A stretch of DNA of 8,717 nt from Pseudomonadota bacterium (GTDB lineage: Bacteria > Pseudomonadota > Gammaproteobacteria > Steroidobacterales > Steroidobacteraceae), in contig JAEYXD010000032.1 in the NCBI GenBank assembly GCA_023428645.1, positions 1 to 8,717 on the forward strand. The letters are read 5' to 3'. Made by a program: the position numbers and the translations under genes. This document shows, one piece after another, positions 1 through 5,648 of the stretch (position 1 is the first letter of the stretch; every line of letters begins with the position of its first letter). The notes under the pieces were generated by a model. It saw only the letters and a list, made by a program, of their open reading frames with translations. It was not told the origin of the DNA and did no database searches.

Positions 1-1255
1 GGATGGCGAGGATGTAGTCGCGCTCCGTCTTGTCACGGAATTCCCGGAGCGCCGAGCCTGCATTCGGCATGTCGGCTGCGGCTGCGAACAGCTCGTCGGG
101 AAGATTCATGACCGTGATCCGCTCGCCGCCCATGATGAGCATGCGCTCGAGCACGTTTTCCAGCTCGCGGACGTTGCCCGGCCAGGCGTAGCGCTGCAAC
201 TCCCACAGCACGTCCTCGTCGATCTCCTTCTGCCGCAGATTGTTTTTCTCGCACAGCCGCTGCGCGATGACTCCAACGAGCAGCGGAATGTCTTCCGTCC
301 GCTCGCGCAGGCTCGGCACGCGCAGTGGGACGACGTTGAGCCGGTAGTACAGATCCTCGCGGAACGTGCCGTTCGCGACGGCTCTCTTCAGGTCCTTGTG
401 CGTGCCTGACAGCACTCGCACATCGACCTTGATGCTGCGCTCGGCGCCGATCTTCTGGATCTCGCCGCTCTGCAGTGCCCGCAACAGCTTTGCCTGCGCC
501 GACAAGGCGAGATCCGCGATCTCGTCGAGAAAGATCGTGCCGCGATTCGCGATCTCGAACATGCCGCGCCTCGCGCCGGACGCGCCGGTAAAGGCGCCGC
601 GCCCGTGGCCGAACAGCTCGCTCTCGATCAGGTTTTCCGGGATGGCCGAGCAATTCACTTTCACGAACGCCGCGTCGCGTCGCGAGCTGAGCGCGTGGAT
701 CGAGTTTGCGACGAGCTCCTTGCCCGTGCCGCTCTCGCCCGTGATCAGCACGTTCGCGTGCGACTGCGCGACCCGCAGCGTCGCGGCGAGCAGCTTCTTG
801 ATCACCGGCGAGTCGCCGACGATCTGCGGAACTCGCGTCTGGGCTTCGACCGCGCGCAACCGGCGTTGGAGTTGCGTGTACTCGAGGCAGCGGCGGACGC
901 TCACCGCGAGTTTCTCCGCCGTGAAGGGCTTCTCGAGGAAATCGAAACCGCCGAGCTGCACTGCCTGCGCGGCTTCCGTGAGCGTCGCATGGCCGGAAAT
1001 GAAAATGACCGGAACGTGAATGCCGTCGCTCCGCAGCCTCCTGAAAATCGTGAGACCGTCGATGTCGCCGAGGCGAATGTCGATGAGCGCCAGGTCGACG
1101 ACGCGCTCGTGCAACATGCGCATCGCGGCGGCCGGATCGTGCGCCGACACCACATGATATCCCTCCGCCTCGAGCGCGATCTCGATCGAGGCGCGGATGT
1201 TCTTCTCGTCATCGAGGACGAGAATCGTGGGCGGCGGGGTCTCGACGGTGGTCAC
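1..1255 (-). CDS. NtrX-like sigma-54-dependent response regulator (3' end beyond window)
   Basis: This is a bacterial enhancer-binding protein: a phosphorylated receiver should control an AAA+ ATPase that remodels sigma-54 RNA polymerase. About 418 residues are visible. The receiver (about 10-125) has the acidic pair D15/D16, phospho-acceptor D59, S87 in ISGHA and K109 in EKPF. The AAA+ domain has Walker A GESGTGKE (173-180), the sigma-54 loop GAFTGA (220-225) and Walker B in GTIFLDEI (239-246), then YAWPGNVRELENV near its end. The Fis-type DNA-binding helix-turn-helix lies beyond base 1, so the gene is cut by the window, not broken. The GTG start overlaps the TGA of the upstream kinase remnant as GTGA, which implies translational coupling. 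The receiver wording resembles NtrX more than NtrC; that subfamily call is inference. Its targets are unknown, but the sigma-54-like promoter upstream of its own operon is a candidate. Confidence 0.93.
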   Translation of the reverse strand, partial: MTTVETPPPTILVLDDEKNIRASIEIALEAEGYHVVSAHDPAAAMRMLHERVVDLALIDIRLGDIDGLTIFRRLRSDGIHVPVIFISGHATLTEAAQAVQLGGFDFLEKPFTAEKLAVSVRRCLEYTQLQRRLRAVEAQTRVPQIVGDSPVIKKLLAATLRVAQSHANVLITGESGTGKELVANSIHALSSRRDAAFVKVNCSAIPENLIESELFGHGRGAFTGASGARRGMFEIANRGTIFLDEIADLALSAQAKLLRALQSGEIQKIGAERSIKVDVRVLSGTHKDLKRAVANGTFREDLYYRLNVVPLRVPSLRERTEDIPLLVGVIAQRLCEKNNLRQKEIDEDVLWELQRYAWPGNVRELENVLERMLIMGGERITVMNLPDELFAAAADMPNAGSALREFRDKTERDYILAI

Positions 1256-1674
1256 GCAGCTCTCGGCAGGGTGAGGACGAACATGGGTCGGCCGGCAGCC
1301 TCGACATGGCCGATGTCGCCGCCGTGCTCGATGACGATCTTCTTCGCGATCGCAAGCCCAAGGCCCATGTTGTTCTTGCCGCTCTGGGTTGAAACGTATG
1401 GGTCGAAAATGCGAGGCGCGAGATGGGCAGGCACCGGCGCGCCGTCATTGGCGAGCGTGAGTCGCACGTGCCGTGCATTGGCCGTCAGCTCGATGTCGAA
1501 GCGAACGCGCCGGTCCGGATTGGCCTCGACACCGTTGCGAAAGACATTCGTGAGCACCTGGCGGAACAAGGTGGAGTCGAGGCGTAAGACGCCAGTGCGC
1601 TCTTCTGCTCGAGCGCTCAACGAGCAGCCGAGATAGATCAACAGCAGGCTCGCTCCGAAGAAACTGTAACGCAT
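1252..1674 (-). pseudogene. Signal peptide fused to the ATPase domain of an NtrY-like histidine kinase; probable deletion remnant
   Basis: The ORF is 140 residues. Residues 1-23 look like a Sec signal peptide or membrane anchor (hydrophobic 5-16, AxA-type site ARA before E24). From about residue 30 it is the C-terminal HATPase_c domain of a histidine kinase: N box around N43-N47, NDG at 77-79, IFDPYVST (89-96) and glycine-rich MGLGLAIAKK (103-112). The wording matches NtrY kinases, which normally have several hundred residues including transmembrane sensor, HAMP, PAS and His-containing DHp domains. All of these are absent, including the phosphorylated His. The ATG is well supported: AGGAG sits 7 nt upstream. 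As written, the catalytic domain would be exported, or anchored with no phospho-acceptor, so kinase activity is unlikely. It overlaps the regulator gene by 4 nt. An alternative is a domesticated short ORF whose translation couples the regulator. Confidence 0.72.
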
Positions 1675-1681
1675 CTCTGCA

Positions 1682-1706
1682 CTCCTGAATTGGACTCCTT
1701 CAGGAG
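1682..1706 (-). repeat. 8-bp inverted repeat covering the predicted start site and the Shine-Dalgarno
   Basis: On the minus strand CTCCTGAA, a 9-nt spacer and TTCAGGAG form a perfect inverted repeat between the -12 element and the kinase-remnant ATG. The downstream arm contains the AGGAG ribosome binding site. The upstream arm spans about -7 to +1 of the predicted sigma-54 start. A transcript from sigma-54 would therefore lack most of that arm and leave the ribosome site open, whereas read-through RNA from the antiporter could hide it. This may also be an operator or chance. Confidence 0.35.
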
Positions 1707-1709
1707 CAG

Positions 1710-1726
1710 AGCAAGCGGCGTACCAA
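1710..1726 (-). promoter_or_regulatory. Sigma-54 (-24/-12) promoter before the kinase remnant
   Basis: The minus strand reads TTGGTACGCCGCTTGCT. Against the sigma-54 consensus YTGGCACGRNNNTTGCW it differs at two positions (T for C in the -24 box, C for R), and it keeps GG-N10-GC and the TTGC block. The predicted start of transcription is near base 1699, about 25 nt before the ATG at 1674. The operon encodes a sigma-54 activator, so positive autoregulation is an obvious inference. Confidence 0.6.
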
Positions 1727-1790
1727 CGATCCCCGACGGCCAGTATGCTGAAAAATGTGCCGAATTCGTCGGCTCGAGCAGCGGCGCGAG

Positions 1791-1808
1791 TGTCCACTTT
1801 CGTGGACA
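1791..1808. promoter_or_regulatory. 18-bp perfect dyad, candidate upstream activator (enhancer) site
   Basis: The plus strand reads TGTCCAC-TTTC-GTGGACA, a perfect 7-bp inverted repeat around 4 nt. Its centre is about 100 nt upstream of the predicted sigma-54 start, within the usual distance for an NtrC-type enhancer site, and it lies in the non-coding gap between the antiporter stop and the kinase remnant. As minus-strand RNA it would form a 7-bp stem with a GAAA tetraloop, so a role as 3' hairpin for the antiporter mRNA is possible. No U-tract follows it, which argues against an intrinsic terminator. Confidence 0.45.
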
Positions 1809-1845
1809 GGTGTTCGGATTCGAATCGAACCAGCTCGGTGAGATC

Positions 1846-3393
1846 TCAGGCATCCGCGCCGAGCGCATTCAATTCCGCGACATCGAGCTGAGCCTCGATG
1901 CGATGAAAGGCATCGTCGCCGATCTCGCCATTCGAGCGCATCGCGAGCAGCGCGGCGCGCTGCGCGTTGACGATGCGAGCACGCAGCGAATCGTAGTGGC
2001 CCAGCGGCTCGCCGTCCTGGCGCGAATCTCGGTGGCTCGTGAGCTGCCATTCCAGTTCGCGGCGCAGTACCCGCGCTTCCGGCGAGCGAACGCCGTCGAC
2101 GACGGCCAGGCCGACGCGCACGAGACGCTCGTTCGCCATCTCGAACTCGCGTTGGACCGGATCGTCGTCCTGTAAGCGCAGCGCGAGAATCAGCGGCCGC
2201 AGCGTCAAACCCTGGACGACGAGCGTTCCGACGACCACGCAGAAGGCCGTCAGCAAGATGAGATCGCGATGAGGGAAATCGATCGGCAGGGCATACGCAG
2301 CGGCCAAGGTGACGATGCCCCGCATCCCGCACCAACTGACGACGAATGCGCCGCGCGCGCTTGGCGGGGTGTTGCCTGGCCAGCGTCCCGGCCCGAGCCA
2401 TCGCAGCTTCACGTGCGCGAGCGCGGTATAGCTGTACGCCCACACGAAGCGGGCGACGATGACGATGGCCAGCACGAGGGCCGCGATACCCAAATAGGCA
2501 ATGCGCTCGCGAGGCTCGAGCTGTCCCAGAATCGGCCGCAGCTGCAAGCCGATCAGCACGAATGCAAGGACATTCAACACGAACACCGCGAGCTCCCATA
2601 CGGCGGACGATGGAATGCGGTGTCGAGCCGGCGTGAGCCGCGGCGTCGCGCGCGCCAGCGTGATCGCGTACACGACGACGGTCACGATCGGCGACAGCCG
2701 CAACTGCTCCGCGAGAATCCAGACGCCGAACGTGCCGACGAATTGCAGCACGATCGAGCTGGGCACATCCGCGACGTCGAGCGCCAGGCGAATGTAGAGG
2801 CGGGCGAGCCCGAAGCCGACGAACACGCTGGCGATGAGCGCGAGCAACGCCAGCGGCATCGCAGTGGTCGTCTCGAGGCCGTGGCTCATGACGGCAACGA
2901 CGGCGATGCGATAGATCAGCAACGCGCTCGCGTCGTTCAGCAGGCTTTCGCCTTCGAGAATCACGAGCAGACGATGCGGCAGGCGGACTTGCTTCAAGAC
3001 CGCGGTGGCCGCGGCCGCATCCGGCGGCGCGACGATCGCGCCGAGCGCGACGGCGGCAGCCCACGGCATCTCCGGCACCACTGCATGCACGATGAGGGCC
3101 ACGGCCGCCGTCGTGATGCCGACGGCGGCAAGCACGAGCGAGGTCACGGGAATCCAGTTGGCGCGCAGGTCGCGTACGGACGTGGCGAAGGCGGCATCGA
3201 GCAACACGGGCGCAACGAACAAGGCGAGCGTCAGCTCGGGATCGAGCGTGAGTCGCGGCGCCGTCGGCAGCAAGGCGAGCGCGGCGCCGCCCAACGCCAA
3301 CAGAGAGGGATAAGGGACGTTGATGCGCCGCGCGAGCGCCGTCAGGCCGACCGCGCCGACCAGGAGCATCAAGATCCACTGAAAGGTATCCAT
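1846..3393 (-). CDS. CPA1-family Na+/H+ antiporter (NhaP/YjcE type)
   Basis: This is a 515-residue inner-membrane cation/proton antiporter, expected to exchange cytoplasmic Na+ (or K+) for H+ in pH and salt homeostasis. About a dozen hydrophobic segments fill residues 1-405, followed by a charged cytoplasmic tail of about 110 residues. Family motifs are visible: APPDA (122-126), EGESLLNDASALL (147-159) with the N153-D154 pair typical of electroneutral CPA1 exchangers, and WCGMRGIVTLAAAYALP (354-370). The length fits bacterial YjcE-like members. The ATG at 3393 was chosen because MDTFQWILML begins the first membrane helix; the frame stays open 54 codons further up, but that part is Arg-rich and unlike the family. 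The ribosome binding site is weak. It stands apart from its neighbours by about 170 nt on each side, so it is probably its own transcript. Confidence 0.93.
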   Translation of the reverse strand: MDTFQWILMLLVGAVGLTALARRINVPYPSLLALGGAALALLPTAPRLTLDPELTLALFVAPVLLDAAFATSVRDLRANWIPVTSLVLAAVGITTAAVALIVHAVVPEMPWAAAVALGAIVAPPDAAAATAVLKQVRLPHRLLVILEGESLLNDASALLIYRIAVVAVMSHGLETTTAMPLALLALIASVFVGFGLARLYIRLALDVADVPSSIVLQFVGTFGVWILAEQLRLSPIVTVVVYAITLARATPRLTPARHRIPSSAVWELAVFVLNVLAFVLIGLQLRPILGQLEPRERIAYLGIAALVLAIVIVARFVWAYSYTALAHVKLRWLGPGRWPGNTPPSARGAFVVSWCGMRGIVTLAAAYALPIDFPHRDLILLTAFCVVVGTLVVQGLTLRPLILALRLQDDDPVQREFEMANERLVRVGLAVVDGVRSPEARVLRRELEWQLTSHRDSRQDGEPLGHYDSLRARIVNAQRAALLAMRSNGEIGDDAFHRIEAQLDVAELNALGADA

Positions 3394-3528
3394 GGCTTCG
3401 TGCAGCGAGCGTCGCGCGTGCCGACGCTCACGAGCGCGCGGGCATAGCGTGACTGCAGGTCCATTGCACGAGGGTCGCGCTCGTCGCGCAACGATGCGTT
3501 TACCGTCAGGGCGTCGGCGGTGAACGGA

Positions 3529-3557
3529 CAGCGGCGCTCGCGGTCCGAGCGCCACCG
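3529..3557 (-). terminator. Strong GC-rich hairpin after the reductase gene, probable 3' end of the guanidine operon
   Basis: GGCGCTCG and CGAGCGCC form a perfect 8-bp stem (3533-3540 with 3546-3553) around a 5-nt loop. In minus-strand RNA it extends to about 12 bp with G-U pairs. It begins 11 nt after the stop codon at 3569. No U-run follows, so it could be a weak or Rho-assisted terminator, or a 3' stabilising hairpin. Confidence 0.4.
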
Positions 3558-3568
3558 CGCGGCGAACG

Positions 3569-4216
3569 CTAGGTCGCGCGACTCAAAACGATGTGCGTCG
3601 CGGCAGGCGTCGCAACGTGCTCGGTGCAGCGATAGCCGAGCTTGACCAGGTCGAGTCCCGCGAAGAGCGGTTCGCCACTGCCGAGCACCACGGGCGAGAT
3701 CGCGATGTGCAGTTCGTCCATGAGTTGCTCGCGCAGATACTGGCGGATCGTCGCGGCGCCGCCGCCCACGCGGATGTCCTTGCCGCCCGCCGCCTCTCTC
3801 GCCCGCTCCAATGCCGCGCGCGGGCCGTCCGTGACGAAGTGAAACGTCGTGCCGCCGTCCATCACGAGTGGCGCGCGCGCATGATGCGTGAGCACGAAGA
3901 CCTCGCAACGATACGGCGGCGTGTCGCCCCACCAGCCGCGCCACGATTCATCCGGCCAGGGCCCGCGCACCGGGCCGAACATGTTGCGACCGAGAATCCA
4001 CGCGCCGAGGTTGTCGAGCCCCCGCGCCGCGAAGTCGTCGTCCGGGCCGGTGTTGCCGCCGTCACGGCCGAACAGCTTGTTGAACGAGCGAGTGGCCACG
4101 AACCAGCGGTGCAGGGCTTCGCCGCCTTGTCCGAGTGGGCGCTCCAAGCTCTGTGCCGCTCCGGCGCCAAAGCCGTCGAGCGAGATGGAAAAGCAATTGA
4201 CGCGTAGTTTGCTCAT
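3569..4216 (-). CDS. Dihydrofolate reductase family protein (RibD C-terminal fold)
   Basis: The protein has 215 residues and belongs to the DHFR/RibD-C superfamily, soluble NAD(P)H-dependent reductases acting on pterin- or pyrimidine-like substrates; the substrate here is unknown. Visible family features are the N-terminal strand with SLDGF (12-16), LGAWILGRNMFG (70-81), the nucleotide-binding glycine stretch KDIRVGGGAATIRQYL (146-161) and DELHIAISPVVLGSGEPLF (167-185). It is longer than a classical FolA and is of the YyaP-like type, so it should not be read as the housekeeping DHFR. The gene starts 21 nt after the sugE stop with only a modest GAGAAG ribosome site and no separate promoter, which suggests cotranscription with the exporter and control by the same riboswitch transcript. 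No role in guanidine metabolism is known to me. Confidence 0.88.
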   Translation of the reverse strand: MSKLRVNCFSISLDGFGAGAAQSLERPLGQGGEALHRWFVATRSFNKLFGRDGGNTGPDDDFAARGLDNLGAWILGRNMFGPVRGPWPDESWRGWWGDTPPYRCEVFVLTHHARAPLVMDGGTTFHFVTDGPRAALERAREAAGGKDIRVGGGAATIRQYLREQLMDELHIAISPVVLGSGEPLFAGLDLVKLGYRCTEHVATPAATHIVLSRAT

Positions 4217-4237
4217 GTTCTTCTCATGGGGTCGCGC

Positions 4238-4558
4238 TTACGCCGGCGTCGCCAGTTTGAGGCCGACGATGCCGGCGACGATCAGCCCAAGACTGACCAG
4301 GCGCAGTGTCGAGGCGGATTCGCCGAACAAGATGATGCCCAGAATCGCGGTGCCGACGGCACCGACGCCGACCCACACCGCGTATGCGGTCCCGACTGGA
4401 AGCGACCGCATCGCGATGCCGAGCAGGACGATGCTGATGATCATTGCGAGCGCCGTGCCGATGCTCGGCCACAGGCGGGTGAAGCCTTGCGTGTACTTCA
4501 GCCCGATCGCCCAGCCGATCTCGAACACGCCGGCAATGACGAGGAGGACCCAATTCAT
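4238..4558 (-). CDS. sugE: Guanidinium exporter Gdx/SugE (small multidrug resistance family)
   Basis: This 106-residue, four-helix inner-membrane protein works as a dual-topology dimer and exchanges guanidinium for protons. The residues that mark the guanidinium branch are all in place: E13 (shared proton/substrate site), W16, S42, Y59 and W62, with the family phrases GLKYTQGFTRL (19-29) and SLPVGTAYAVW (52-62). This separates it from EmrE-type drug exporters. The ATG at 4558 was preferred to one five codons upstream because GGAGAGG lies 6 nt before it and the family begins MNW/MSW. The guanidine-II riboswitch directly upstream independently supports guanidinium as substrate. The next gene follows after 21 nt. 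Confidence 0.96.
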   Translation of the reverse strand: MNWVLLVIAGVFEIGWAIGLKYTQGFTRLWPSIGTALAMIISIVLLGIAMRSLPVGTAYAVWVGVGAVGTAILGIILFGESASTLRLVSLGLIVAGIVGLKLATPA

Positions 4559-4562
4559 CGAA

Positions 4563-4606
4563 CACCTCTCCAACCGGGGTCGTCCCCGCGTGATGATCGA
4601 GAGGTG
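4563..4606 (-). promoter_or_regulatory. Riboswitch expression platform: anti-Shine-Dalgarno and Shine-Dalgarno of sugE
   Basis: CACCTCTC (4606-4599) is perfectly complementary over 8 nt to GAGAGGTG (4570-4563), which contains most of the ribosome binding site GGAGAGG. The first three bases of the anti-SD belong to the 3' arm of P1. Formation of P1 in the guanidine-bound state therefore competes with masking of the ribosome site, an ON switch at the level of translation. P2 lies inside the loop of the masked form. The mechanism is inferred from base pairing. Confidence 0.65.
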
Positions 4607-4619
4607 AGGTCGTCCTCAC
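4575..4619 (-). promoter_or_regulatory. Guanidine-II (mini-ykkC) riboswitch aptamer
   Basis: The minus-strand leader carries two hairpins with identical ACGA tetraloops. P1 is GTGAGG-ACGA-CCTCAC (4619-4604, 6 bp) and P2 is CGGGG-ACGA-CCCCG (4588-4575, 5 bp), separated by 15 nt. Two stems with ACGR loops a short distance apart, just before a guanidine-export gene, are the defining pattern of the guanidine-II class; in known members the two loops kiss and each binds a guanidinium ion. The aptamer ends 16 nt before the sugE ATG, as expected for control of translation. Confidence 0.92.
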
Positions 4620-4622
4620 TTC

Positions 4623-4642
4623 GGCGCAGCGGCTGATGCGCC
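4623..4642 (-). repeat. Inverted repeat between the YCII gene and the riboswitch
   Basis: GGCGCA and TGCGCC form a 6-bp stem around 8 nt, starting 4 nt after the YCII stop. There is no following U-run, so it is at best a weak terminator separating the YCII gene from the guanidine unit. No convincing promoter can be seen in the 27 nt between that stop and P1, so the riboswitch transcript may start inside, or read through from, the YCII gene. Confidence 0.3.
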
Positions 4643-4646
4643 GCGA

Positions 4647-5021
4647 CTAGCGAAACATCTCTTCGAAATCTTCCGGTTCGTAGAGCGGCCGGATCTCGAT
4701 CTCTGCGTCTTCGCCCGGCATCGGGTGGGGGCAGCGACGCACCCATTCGATGGCCTCGTCCATCGATTTCACCTGCCAGACCCAATAGCCGGCAATGAGT
4801 TCCTTGGATTCGGTGAACGGACCGTCGGTCACGGTGCGGGTGCCGCCGGACAAGCGGACACGCTTGCCTTCCCGGCTCGGGCGCAGCCCGTCGCCCGCCA
4901 GCATCACGCTTGCCTTGATCAGTTCGTCGTTGAAGCGGCCCATCTCCTCGAACAGCTCCTTCGTCGCCTTGGCGCCGGCTTCCGAGTTCTTCGTTGCCTT
5001 GATCATCACCATGACTCGCAT
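4647..5021 (-). CDS. YCII-related (DGPF-type) protein
   Basis: This is a 124-residue soluble protein with the YCII ferredoxin-like fold. It shows an N-terminal strand MRVMVMIKAT, the signature TDGPFTESKELIAGYWVW (65-82), then a helix with DEAIEWVRRCPHP (88-100) and an acidic end. Members of this DGPF branch are often encoded beside ECF sigma factors and their biochemical role is unsettled; YciI-like relatives have been proposed as small enzymes. No sigma-factor gene lies beside it here. The start is secure: AAGGAG sits 7 nt before the ATG. The 149-nt gap upstream contains a palindrome ATTGA-A-TCAAT (5044-5054) that could be an operator, so the gene may have its own promoter. Confidence 0.9.
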   Translation of the reverse strand: MRVMVMIKATKNSEAGAKATKELFEEMGRFNDELIKASVMLAGDGLRPSREGKRVRLSGGTRTVTDGPFTESKELIAGYWVWQVKSMDEAIEWVRRCPHPMPGEDAEIEIRPLYEPEDFEEMFR

Positions 5022-5121
5022 CGTCGTGCTCCTTCAAGCCTCAATTGAATCAATGTCCAAGGCAAGGACGAATGACAGCGTGCCAAGCCGACATTTTGAG
5101 CGGCGGCCGGACCGGAGCGAG

Positions 5122-5142
5122 CGGGCGTGCCGAAGGCACCCG
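5122..5142 (-). terminator. Possible hairpin terminator of the metal-uptake operon
   Basis: The minus strand can form a stem from GTGCC/GGCAC plus an outer CGG/CCG with a 2-nt bulge, around a 3-nt loop. It starts 28 nt after the stop of the last operon gene. It has no U-tract, so intrinsic termination is uncertain. Confidence 0.25.
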
Positions 5143-5170
5143 AAAGAGGCCGGTCGCGACGAGCGCTGGA

Positions 5171-5644
5171 TCAGACTTGCTGAGGTCGCGTCGCCGTTCT
5201 GCGGCGCAGGGCGACCGCCGGAATCAGCGACAACAGCAGCACCCCACCGATGATCGCCCACGCCGGGGGCGGCCAGAAGGTCGTGCTCGCTTGCGCTTCG
5301 TTCTCCACCAGCCGTGGCAGCGCCTTCGGTTCGGCGAGCACTTCGATTTCGACATCGTGGCCTTCGTCGCCGTACACGCTCACGCGATAGCGGTGCGAGC
5401 GGATGACGTCGAACTTGAAATTGCCATCCGCATCCGTCTGCGCGTCGACGGGAGTCGCCGCGGACTCGGTCAGATCGAGCAGCGCGATGGGTTCATGCAC
5501 GGCCTTGTCGCCGTTGCTGTAGTAGGCCGTGCCGAAAATCGTGTCGCCGTCCGTCTCGGCGTCGAGCAGCAGGCCATGGGCAGCGACGATCAAGGGCGCG
5601 AGGCCCATCGCAAAGGCGGCGAAGAAGCGGGACAGCGTGCGCAT
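5171..5644 (-). CDS. NikL/CbiL-like periplasmic Ig-like domain protein with C-terminal membrane anchor
   Basis: The protein has 157 residues. A signal peptide (1-22, cleavage after VAA) is followed by a mature N-terminus beginning HGLLLDAE. Residues 25-105 look like a carboxypeptidase-regulatory/Ig-like beta domain, with TDADGNFKFDV (70-80) and YGDEGHDVEIEV (91-102). A single hydrophobic segment (127-146) and basic RRRTATR tail place the C-terminus in the cytoplasm. The architecture and the N-terminal His match small accessory proteins of ECF-type nickel/cobalt importers (NikL/CbiL), although no ECF ATPase or T component is seen here. It starts 4 nt after the DUF4198 stop, so it is in the same operon. 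The annotation rests on architecture and context, not a strong motif; metal specificity is unknown. Confidence 0.65.
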   Translation of the reverse strand: MRTLSRFFAAFAMGLAPLIVAAHGLLLDAETDGDTIFGTAYYSNGDKAVHEPIALLDLTESAATPVDAQTDADGNFKFDVIRSHRYRVSVYGDEGHDVEIEVLAEPKALPRLVENEAQASTTFWPPPAWAIIGGVLLLSLIPAVALRRRTATRPQQV

Positions 5645-5648
5645 CGGT

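Noticed and set aside
605..1636. Long plus-strand ORF (343 codons) opposite the regulator and kinase remnant
   Set aside because: Arg/Ala/Asp-rich shadow; the opposite strand encodes clear receiver, AAA+ and HATPase motifs.
1624..1640. Lipobox-like IYLGC in the signal peptide of the kinase remnant
   Set aside because: Tyr and Leu at -3 and -2 fit the lipobox poorly; an AxA signal peptidase I site lies six residues later.
3406..3424. Sigma-54-like GGCACG-N-GC sequence before the antiporter
   Set aside because: The TT of the -12 box is missing, and the implied start would fall only a few bases before the ATG, leaving no ribosome site.
2269..3447. Plus-strand ORF of 392 codons opposite the antiporter
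   Set aside because: Low-complexity Arg/Gln/Asp-rich translation with no domain; the minus strand encodes a clear CPA1 antiporter.
3394..3555. 54-codon N-terminal extension of the antiporter
   Set aside because: Arg-rich, unlike the family, and overlaps the hairpin after the reductase gene; MDTFQW begins the first membrane helix.
5069..5086. TTGGCACG (perfect -24 box) upstream of the YCII gene
   Set aside because: No GC at the required 10-nt spacing, so the -12 element is absent.
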